A stretch of 62,500 bases of DNA, from positions 1,157,501 to 1,220,000 of the forward strand of contig JACVTC010000011.1 in NCBI GenBank assembly GCA_016946835.1, given 5' to 3'. Positions within the stretch are counted from its first letter, which is position 1, and each line of letters begins with the position of its first letter. Positions 11,401 to 21,421 of this stretch are shown here, one piece after another. Origin of the DNA: Neocallimastix lanati (nom. inval.) (taxonomy: Eukaryota > Neocallimastigomycota > Neocallimastigomycetes > Neocallimastigales > Neocallimastigaceae). The notes under the pieces are model-generated. The model saw nothing but the letters and a program-made list of their open reading frames with translations, searched no databases and was not told where the DNA came from. The position numbers and the translations under genes are program-made.

Positions 11401-12536
11401 ACTGTCTATTTTATTAACATTAAGCGTCTTCATTGAGTCATCAAAGCTCGGTGTTTTGGTAACATTTAATGAATTAGATTTAAATGGTGAAAATAAATCA
11501 TTGCTAAATAAAGAATTGTTCATTGACTTATCATTACCATAATTTGTCTTAAGAGACATATTATCAAATGTGGTAGTTAAATCATTAGAATTATCCTTTG
11601 TATTTAATTTTTCCATATTAGTTTGAACATTATCCATTTCTATATCCTTATTTAAAGGAGTACTCATAGACTAAGTTTTCATTATACAATAACGATTTAA
11701 TTAATATATTTATATAATTCACAATTAAAAAATAAACTACATTTCACTTACTTTAAATTTCGGTTTTTTATTAAAATCATTCTTATTCTTTAATGAATAC
11801 ATATTATTATTATTATTCATATAATTATTTGAACGATTTTGATTTTCCCAAATATTTCCAATCTTCTTATTTGCATCTATTGCAACTATATTAATTATAA
11901 TTAATTAATTTTCGATATAATGAAATAAATATTAATAATCAAATAAATTTAACACAAAAAATAAAATTTTTAATTACATTCGCTTCTTCCATTAGTCATT
12001 TGATCATATGATCCTATTATAAATTATAATATATAATTAGTTTCATAATATTAATACTTAATTTTTAAAAAATTATTACTGTACCTCTATTATAGCCAAA
12101 AGGACGTGAATTAATCCTTGTATCATTACGATCTTTAAAATGATTATCAGAACGGTCATTGAAATTTCTCACAGAATTTTGTCCTAATATCTAAATATAA
12201 TTTTATTTAATATATATCAATAAAAAATTATATAAAAGTCATTTTTAATTTGTTTACCTTTTTATCATAATTATTAAATGACATCATAGACATAGAATGT
12301 AATGGTTCTGTTGAAGATATGTTTTTTTCATAATCAAAATACATTTTCTTATTATTTGGCTTTTTTTTATTATTCCAAATTGACATATCTTCATCCTTTG
12401 AATACTTATACTGATTAGGTCCAACCTTATGATCACTCATAGCCGTTTTACCCTTTGGATAATTATCCATAGTACTACTGTTTATATTTGATAAGTTTGA
12501 TCCTGTATCATAGCTTGAAGGTATCTGTTTTCTCAT
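8444..12536 (-). CDS. GYF-domain protein (Smy2/GIGYF type), 8 exons
   Basis: Exons, 5' to 3' on the minus strand: 12536-12258, 12190-12085, 12013-11978, 11885-11752, 11670-11286, 11210-9100, 8985-8823, 8718-8444. All junctions are GT..AG and keep one frame, giving about 1,162 aa. The GYF fold spans exons 5-6: W-Y-K-D-P-S-G-K-I-Q-G-P-F then M-Q-E-W-Y-N-A-G-Y-F, the family signature that binds proline-rich peptides, around residues 295-355. A Gln/Asn/Met-rich stretch and a long Glu-rich, Lys-rich helix follow. The C-terminal exons hold a second conserved block, KWCKNAL...GVNVDEF...FAEEFIKRRK, typical of fungal Smy2/Syh1 and animal GIGYF proteins. Known relatives act in mRNA translation repression, decay or vesicle traffic. 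The start at 12536 follows an ATTTAG, so a short upstream exon cannot be excluded. Confidence 0.88.
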
Positions 12537-12539
12537 CCT

Positions 12540-14341
12540 AAATTATATTTTCAATATTATCAATTAATTTACTTTTCATTTTTTTTCAATTAAAATAATG
12601 ATTATAAATTATTATTATTAAAAATGAACATTAAAAACAACATTTGAACTATTATTTCTTGATTTTATAATTTCTTTTTAATTTTTTTTTATCTTTAAAC
12701 AAGCTTCAATTTATTTTTGTTAATGGTGATTATAAACTTTATAATATTTTTTCTGGATTTATTAATTATAATATATTATAAATAATATTTGATATATAAT
12801 TATAAGAATTCTGAAAATAAATCAATTTAGTATTCTGTAATTTCTTTGCATTTATTAACTTTGCATTTATTTATTATTTCCTGAATCTATATTTAATTAT
12901 ATATATTTGTATATATTTCATTTTGTATTTTTCCACTCATCACTTATTTTTCTTTTATTAATAATATATGTTTGTTGATATTATTGATTTTATTCATTTG
13001 ATTTTATATTATTGTTGATTACTTTATTCAAATAACAACAAATTTGAATTAAAAATAAAAAAAAAAAATACTTCAATAGTTTTAACCATTCATAAATATT
13101 TGCTAAAATACTAAAATAATAAAATTTTATATACATATTCTTTTTATTTTAAATTTAAATATAGTTTTTTTATTTAACGCCTACCACTCTGGACCAAAAT
13201 TCATTGACATCTTGCTTGCTTGCTTGCTTTTTTTATTTATTTATTTATTTATTAAATTTTAATGGTTTAATTATTAAAATATATAATATAAATAACTATT
13301 TTATTATAAAACTGAAAATACTGAATAATAATAAAAATATTATATATCAAATTTTTATTTAAAAGAAAAATAAATTTTATTTTTTTATTTTTTATTAATA
13401 AATTAAAAATATCTTTTATAAAAAATATATATGAATGATATATATTGTAAAAATTTTTTAATATAATACATATTATATATATTAAAAAAAAAAACATTAC
13501 AATCTAATAATTAAATAACAGTATTAATATATATTTAAAGTGTAGTAAAATTTTCAAATAGTATTTTTCATATAAATTAAATAGTATTTATTATTTAAAT
13601 TAAATAAATATATTTTATATAAATTAATTCTTTTACTAAATTAAATTGTGTAATATACTTTTTTTTATTATAAAATATTTTACAGTATATTTTTTTTTAT
13701 TAATATAATAATATATATTACAATTGATCAAAAAAAAAATTTTTTTTAAATAAAAATATTTAAATAAAGGTATTTCATATTTTTACAATTTTTTCAAAAT
13801 ATTAAAATATAATAATTCTATTACAAGAGTATAATTCTTAATAATGTCAAATTTTATGAAATATTTAATATTAATATTTTTGATATAATTTTTATTTTTC
13901 ACTCAAATAATTTCTCTTCAAATTGTTTAAAAGGTTATTGAAATAAATAATGTACAAATACTTTAATTAGTTATTACCAATCAAATTAAAGAAAATTGAA
14001 TGATTAGCAAATAAAATGATGTGAGTGTATGTTATTTTAAATAAAATAATGTACATCATGTGAAATTGTTTTGACAGTTTATCTAATAATATATAATAAA
14101 TTTAAATTTTAAATTATATTTAATATAGTTAAATAATATTCCTAAGATAACATTCAATATTAATTAATTTTATTTATATAAAAAAAGAATAAAATAAAAA
14201 AGATATTTCATGATTTATACATTTTATATAAATTGATTTACGAAGTGGAATTATGGCTATGTTTTTTTAAAAAATAAAATGTTAAATATTTAATATTCAT
14301 ATTCATACAAAAAGCAAAGTAAATTAAATAAAAATAAATAA
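12540..14341. other. Divergent intergenic region
   Basis: Lies between the GYF gene (minus) and the CENATAC-type gene (plus) and so must hold both promoters. Contains T-rich tracts, a short TTGC tandem (13211-13228) and TTTA repeats (13229-13253). Open frames here are low-complexity shadows. No specific promoter motif can be claimed. Confidence 0.55.
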
Positions 14342-16392
14342 ATGGAATATAATTTTTTTTTTTGTGAAATTTGTAATAGAAATCAAATTAAAAATAAAAG
14401 GCATATTTATTCAAAGAAACATAGAGAAAGATTAGATTTTTTACTAAGAAGACAAAATGAGGTATCAAAATGATTAAAAAATACTTTTTAAAAATTATAT
14501 TAATATGTAATTCAATGCTAGATATTTCAATTATATTTAGTATTTTGATATTAAATTTTATGTCTTATATATATATTTTTTTTTTAATTTCTATTTCAAA
14601 CTTTCAATTTTATTTACTTATTTTACTAAATATGATCTTCAAATGAAATAATAAAATTGATATATACATATATATAATTTATTTTTTTTTATTATTTTTT
14701 TGTCAAATATGTATGTATTAATTTTTCATATTTGATATTTAAATAATATAAATATATTTTTTAATAAAAAAATTTTTTTAAATAATTAAAATTGCATTTA
14801 ATTAAATAAAATCATTTTATAATAAAATTAAACAATATATATATCAATTGTATATTTAAATGTATTATTATATTATTTTATACTATAAAGAAAATAGTTA
14901 AACTTTCAACTTTTTTGGAAAATATTAAAATCATTGAGGAAGATATTGAACAACCAGAAATATGGTGTTTATTTTGCAAAACTACAATAAAATCTTCAAA
15001 TTCATATATTGCTTGGTATTTATATATATTCACATATATATAATTTTATAAAAAAATATTTATAAGTAAAATTTAAATATTAAAAATTATTATATTGTTA
15101 AATAGTAAACATATATTCTTACATTTATCATATGAAAATCATATTGATTCAATAAATGAGTTTTGGAAAGAGCAAAGGCCTGATAAAGGAAAATGGAAAA
15201 AGGAGCAATTTTATTTAAATAAAAATGAAATTAATAAGGTAATAAAATTATAATGAATGAAAACATAATTATATTAGTGTTATAATATATTTAAATTCGT
15301 TTATTTATAAAAATATTTATTTTTCAACTTTGTTTGTGAATATCTAGTTTTTAAAATTGAGTGAAATTGTTTTGGAAGAAAGTAATAAGAAAAAGAAAAA
15401 AAGAATACAAGAAGTAATAGAAAATGAAATCAAATAAAATATAAATTAAATTTAATAAAATTATAAATTTTTTTATAAACAAAAAATTTTTAAAATCAAA
15501 TATATTTAATATTAATAACATTATCAGAATCATCAGAATTCAAAAAATTCTCAAGAAATAAATAACTTAAAGAAAAGAAATATTGACCAAAACAACGACA
15601 TAAAAACCAATACTATTTTAAATATTAATGATTTAAATGCTAATGATGATAATGTGTTTAATAATAATATTATAAACAATAAAATACCCTTTAGAACAGT
15701 GAAAGCTTACGGGCAAAGTAAAATATATATTCAGAAACAATTATCCAAATTTATTATACATACATATTAATATACTGATTTTAATTAATATTTTATTTCT
15801 TTCAATCCGTTATAAATTTTATAAATATAATATTTAATATAGATTTAACATGTATTAGTATTAATCCAACTAATAAGATTAAAACTAATATATATGATGA
15901 AAATTCAGTGCCTCTTTGGATGATAGACAGTAATAGTGAAAGTGAAAATAATAGCGAAGATGACCAATTAGATATAAAATTAAATATAAATCAAAAAATA
16001 AATGATAATCCAATAATAGGACCTCCAATTAATTTATTTCTTAGCCATAAAGATAAAGAGAGAAGAAGTAAATTAAACCCTAAACGATTAGGAAGTACCC
16101 TTGATAGAAGTAAGAATTAATATATACTTTATTAAAATAAAAATAATATTTTTTTTTCTTTATTTTTTTTTTTTTTTTTTTTTTTTGAGGAGATACAAAT
16201 ATTTTTGCTAATTAATTAACAATAATATAAAATATTATAATATTTATATATAAAAAATTAGATAAGAAAATATCAAAAAATTGGATGCCAAACTTTGGTG
16301 GTATATGGAATTTAGGTCCACGAAGTGCTACAAGAAAAGAATTTCTTAAAAAATTTAAAAATAAATCCAATCAATCGAATAAAGATAATTAA
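14342..16392 (+). CDS. CENATAC: CENATAC/CCDC84-type minor-spliceosome factor, 7 exons
   Basis: Exons 14342-14461, 14891-15015, 15106-15238, 15348-15413, 15528-15717, 15843-16109 and 16262-16392 join in frame through GT..AG introns to 343 aa, close to the human protein (about 330 aa). The N-terminus has a C2H2-like zinc finger, CEICN...H-I-Y-S-K-K-H. A second CXXC-type pair (WCLFC, then IACKH created across the exon 2/3 junction) matches the family's second zinc finger. After a variable Asn/Lys-rich middle come the conserved C-terminal blocks: VPLWMID, IGPPINLFL, LNPKRLGSTLD and NWMPNFGGIWNLG. In animals and plants this protein belongs to the U12-type spliceosome and is needed for AT-AC introns. 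The family is assigned from these blocks. Whether this fungus has U12 introns is an inference to test. Confidence 0.85.
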
Positions 16393-16892
16393 TTGAATAA
16401 TAATAATAAATAATAAAAATTAAATATTTATTATTATTTTTGGTAATGTATATGTAAATATTAAATATATTATATAAAAATATTAATATTTTTCATAATG
16501 TAAATTTTATTGTAATGTATTATATAATTCAATATTAGAAATTTATTACAATTGTTTTATTTTTTATGAAATTAACATAATAAAATATTTTGATGTATTT
16601 AAATCATTATAATAATCAAGTATTTATTAAAGTATTTAACAATAACTTGATTATTGTTATAATTTTTATATATTAATATTAAATTAATAATAAAAATAAA
16701 ATAATAAAAAAATAAAAAAATTAGCAATAATTTTAATAATGAGTATTTTTATTTTTATTTTAATTTATTTTTATTGAAAAAGTAATATAATAAATTTTAT
16801 AATAATTATTACATATTCTATAATTTTTTAACTCATAATCAAAACAATAATTTTAATTAATAAAACAATAATAATATTACTTACTAAGAGTG
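16393..16892. other. AT-rich intergenic DNA
   Basis: 3' flank of the CENATAC-type gene. No gene or structured repeat seen. Confidence 0.6.
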
Positions 16893-16900
16893 TGAAATTT

Positions 16901-17082
16901 GGGGAGTGTGAATTTCGAAAATTTTTATTACAAAAATTTGTATTTTGTTGTATGGCTTAAATATTTTTTAATTTAAGCCACTTATTTATTAAAAATTACA
17001 TTATAATACGCCATTTTTTCCGAAATGAACTACAATAAAATACAAATTTATGTAATAAAAATTTTCGAAATGACACACCCCC
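16901..17082. mobile_element. MITE with 52-bp inverted ends and 8-bp target duplication
   Basis: A 182-bp element. Left end 16901-16952 starts GGGGAGTGTGAATTTCG; the reverse complement of the right end 17082-17031 starts GGGGGTGTGTCATTTCG, and the two agree with only a few mismatches over 52 bp. It is flanked on both sides by TGAAATTT (16893-16900 and 17083-17090), an 8-bp target-site duplication. The centre holds a perfect 10-bp palindrome arm pair, TGGCTTAAAT/ATTTAAGCCA (16953-16962/16971-16980). There is no coding capacity, so it would depend on a transposase elsewhere. An 8-bp duplication suggests the hAT superfamily, but a Mutator-type origin is possible. Confidence 0.85.
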
Positions 17083-17090
17083 TGAAATTT

Positions 17091-17720
17091 AGGGTTATTA
17101 ATATATTGTGGCTTTTATTTTTAATGTATTATAATTCATTTTAGTACATTAATCATAAATTATAACAAAAATAATAATAATAGAATTAAGAAATTATCAA
17201 AAATTTGGAAATTAAAATTGTTTAGAATTAATAATTTAAATAAAAATTACATAATAATTTTTGGTAGTAAATTTATTAATTAAAAAATAAAAAAGTTCTA
17301 TATAAACAATATTTTACATTTTTTTTGGTAGTAATTTTATTAATGAAATAATAAATAAATGAATGCTTTATAAACAATATTTTAAAGTTTTTGAAATGAT
17401 AATTAAAATATAAATAAATAAATAGAATTTTAACTTCTATATAATATTCTATATTAAAATACTTTTTTTTTATAATTAAAATTAAATAAATTTTATATAA
17501 ATATAAATAAAAATATAAATATAAAATAAACTATTAATATAAAATTAAAAAAATTTAAATTTTTAAGAATTCAAATTTCATATATATAAAAAAAAAAAAA
17601 AAACAACTATTAAATATTTTTTTTTTTTAGAATTATTTCATAATTTTTCATTCTTTTTATTAAATATTAATTGATTATTGCACTATTTTTTTATATTTAA
17701 ACAAATAAATAAATTGAAAA
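17091..17720. other. Upstream region of the isochorismatase-like gene
   Basis: AT-rich with poly-A and poly-T tracts close to the start codon. No gene seen; presumably contains the promoter. Confidence 0.55.
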
Positions 17721-18500
17721 ATGGCACCATATGGTAAAACAATTTCTGAAATTCAAAAAAACAAGAAGAAGCAAGGTAAATTAAATAATTCTGTTTTATT
17801 ATTAATTTCTGCACAACAAGAATTTAATCCTGAATGTGGCAAACTTCCAGCTCACAATTTCAAGACTTCCTCAGAATCACTTCGTTTCTGTTTAGAAACT
17901 GCAAGATTAAATAAGGTTCCAGTTATTCATGTTATGACTGTATGTGATCCAAACTCGGAACTTTTTACTGTTGGTGGTGTTACTACTAAACCAATTAAAT
18001 ATTTAGAACCAAAATCTGATGAAAAGGTTGTTATGAAAACAACACCAAATGCATTCTTAAAGACTGATTTAAAAGAAAAAATTGATGCTACTGGTAGAAA
18101 GAATTTAATTATTGCTGGCTACTCAACACATGTAAATATAAAAAAATATTAATTAATTAATTAATTAGTTATTTAACGAAAAAGTATTAATGTCCATGAT
18201 TAAGAATGAAAACAAGAAAAATGATATACAAACAAAATTATTAATGATACAAAATGTATATATAACATTAATATATAATTTAAATATATTTACTATATAT
18301 ATTAGTTAAGTGTTGATTCTACTGTTCGTGCCGCGTATGAACTTGGATATAATGTTACTGTTGTTTCTAACGCTTGTGGAGATCGTGATATTCCAGATGG
18401 TATGAGAAATATTGTTACTGGTAATAAACTTCATCAAGCTACTTTAGCTACTCTTAATGACCAATATGCAACTGTTGTTGGAGAAATGTATGATATCTAA
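17721..18500 (+). CDS. Isochorismatase-fold protein lacking two catalytic residues
   Basis: Two exons, 17721-18131 and 18306-18500, joined at a phase-0 GT..AG intron, give 201 aa. The fold's landmarks are present: strand VLLLIS-A-Q-Q-EF near residue 30, GKLPAHN, PVIHV, the lysine region VVMKTTPNAF-L-K-T-D-L near 105, and GYSTH-L-S-V-D-S-T-V-R-A-A-Y-E-L-GY at the exon junction. Active members use an Asp (in an LLxID-type strand), a Lys and a nucleophilic Cys (in TxxCVxxT). Here the Asp position is Ser and the Cys position is Ser (codon AGT); only the Lys remains. The reading frame is clean and the base composition is coding-like (richer in GC than its flanks), which argues for a maintained protein. 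A non-hydrolytic role is an inference; no partner is suggested by neighbours. Confidence 0.85.
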
Positions 18501-18629
18501 AAATGATTAAAATGTTAAAATATCTGATAATAAATTAATATAGTTTAATAATAATATCATTAAAATCATCATAGAAAAAATGAATAAAAAGATATATATA
18601 TACCAAAAATAAAAATAAAATAAAATAAA

Positions 18630-18666
<37 letters not shown>

Positions 18667-20024
18667 AATAATAGCATACATAAAAAAATAATTAAATAAA
18701 TAATTAAAAGATTATAAATTATACAAATAACTTAAAAATAATTTATATGAAAAATTAGGATAATAATTTTATAAATACATATTAATTTACAAATAAAAAA
18801 AACATGTTAATAATAATAATAATAATAAATATTAAAATGAAAATACAATTAAAAATAAAAGTAAAAATTAAAAAAATAAAAAGTATAATATATTTAGTAT
18901 ATTATTTAATTTTAACAAATTTTATTTTTTACTCTAAAATATTTAAAAAAAATATTTATATACTTTAACATTATTTATATGAATATTCAATTTGAATATT
19001 CATATAATTAGAATATAATTTTTTAAAATGAAATTATTAAAAATATATATATATATTATCATTATTCATAGAGATAGAGATTTTTTTTATTTAGAAAAGA
19101 TTATAAATTAATTTATTATTTAATAGAAAGAATGAAAAAATTTGAAAAAGAAAAATAAAAAATGTATTAATATTTTTATTTAGATATTTATTTAAGAAAT
19201 TTTAAATAGTTCAAAAAAAATTCAAGTTACATAGAAAATATTTTAATGATCAAGAATAAGAAAGAAAAAATTTATAAAGTTTCACAGTAAATTTTTTCTT
19301 TCTTAGTTAAATCTCTCACTTATTAATCTTTAATTAATTTAATTCAATGATTATTATTAACAGAATATCCAAATTACTATAAATATAAATTAATTAAATT
19401 TTAATAGACAATTCAATATCGGAAATCATGAAAAATGCTTTTGTTGTATATTTTCATTATAGAAATATATCAATGAAAAAAAAAAAAAAATTTATTTGTG
19501 TAGTATTAATGAAAACATGAAATCTAAAGAGTAAATCATGGTATAAAATTTGGTATTTAATGAAATTAATTTAGTTCTAATATTTCATTTAAAATAAATT
19601 TATAAATCATATTATTTAATATTTTAAATAAGTATAAAATATAAAATCTATTTATTTATCAATATAATAAAGTATATAATTACAATAAACAAATTTGTTT
19701 TATATAATTAAAAAAAAGTTATAAATATAAATTATTTTTCTATAATGTTTTTAATACCAATGCAATAAATTATTAATTTAAATGTTTTTTTTTTTTAATT
19801 AAATTTTAACCTTTAATAAAAATACTTTTTTCAAAAAAAATTTTTTGATGTAAATTTCATTATATATCTCAAATAAATAATTCTATTTAAATATATAATT
19901 TTTTTTTTTTTTTTTTTTTTTTTTAATTCATATTATTCCTTTGATTTATAAAAACATTATTCAAGATATAATGTTTTTATTAACTTTTTTCATATTACTA
20001 ATGCAATAAATTTTAATTTAAATG

Positions 20025-20059
<35 letters not shown>

Positions 20060-20797
20060 TTAACCAATATGCAATTTTATTTTATTTTTTTTTTTTTTTT
20101 ACTTTTATTTTCATAATTGTTTATATTATTAATTTTATTGTATTTATTCTTGTTTTTAAATAATTTGCTCTATCAAATTTCATATACTATATTGAAAAGG
20201 TTAAAAAAAAATCTATAAATAAATTTTACTGAAAAAGATAACAGAACTATTTTAACAAATATTTATTTTATGTTGTTTCTTTTCTTATAATATATAATTC
20301 ATTAATCATAATTTATTGATATTTCATTTATTAATATTTATATATTATAGTTAATATATATATATATTTTAATAGTAAAAATAATATTAATATGTATTTT
20401 AAAAATGTTACACGAGTCCATTTAAATGTTTAAAAAAAAAAAAAAAAAATAACAAATTATAAATTTTTATATGAATAGATTTTAACAGTAAAATTAATAT
20501 AAATATTATTATTGTCATATTGATTTTCTTAATAATATTACGATGACTTCATCTATTAAAAAAAAATAATTACTTATTAAATTACTGTATATATTATTGA
20601 TCAAATATTATTAATATTTTCAGAATTATCCAAATAAAAATTTTATATATGGATGTGAACGTATCTTGCTATATATATAAATCTGTTTCATATATTTAAC
20701 ACTTATCCTACTATTTATCTAAATATAATATATGATTTAAATAATATTGAAAATTAGAGTTTTATTAAAAAATCTTAAATAAACATTAATTACAAAA
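18501..20797. other. Long AT-rich intergenic region
   Basis: Contains poly-A at about 18633-18661, long poly-T tracts near 19903-19923, 20026-20053 and 20081-20100, and no coding sequence. The last ~200 bp before 20797 may be an LTR remnant, because a retroelement primer site follows. Confidence 0.6.
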
Positions 20798-20811
20798 GAT
20801 TAAGAGTCTCA
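20798..20811 (+). other. Copia-type primer-binding site, isolated relic
   Basis: GATTAAGAGTCTCA, identical to the primer-binding sites of the LTR element at 51222 and the truncated copia element at 57516-57529. It is preceded by ACAAAA. No gag or pol can be recognised downstream, so this is probably what is left of a decayed insertion. Confidence 0.55.
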
Positions 20812-20814
20812 ATT

Positions 20815-21421
20815 AAGCTTTTATTAAAGTATTTGACATACAATAATTTCGCTTTTTACAAAATATTTTATATTTTGATATATTATATAAAATTTAATAA
20901 TATTTCTTTGTCACGTCACTTTTAATAATATTTTTCATTTAAAATTTTTTAAGTTTTTATAGATAGAAATATAAATGTAATTCATTTTTAAAATGAAATA
21001 TATTTATATTTCGGTTTGATTTACAGAAAGAGACATAGAGGATTTTGAAGACATGGAAGAATGAATGGAAGATTATCACGAACTATTTTTATTATACAAT
21101 TTCATCAACATCGAATGATAAATTTAATAATAGTTTTGAAATAAAATATGGATATATGAATTAATTAATTAATTATCTCTATATATTTTTTTAAAAAATA
21201 AAAAAATCTCACCATAAATAAAGCTTAAAATGTATTTTAAAATTTTTATATAATTTATTGACCAAATTACTTACTTCAAATTTAATAAAAAGAATTCAAA
21301 ATTTATTTTAAATAATAATATTATTAATTATAATAATATTAATTTTTTAAAATGATTTTTTATTATTATTATTTTTTTTTACAAAATTTATAATAAATAA
21401 ATATTATAATAAAATAGTGTT
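20815..21421. other. AT-rich intergenic DNA
   Basis: Possible remains of a decayed copia-type insertion on its left side; no coding sequence recognised. Confidence 0.5.

Noticed and set aside
13211-13253. Short TTGC and TTTA tandem tracts as regulatory elements
   Set aside because: Simple-sequence repeats of this kind are common in this DNA and nothing ties them to a promoter.
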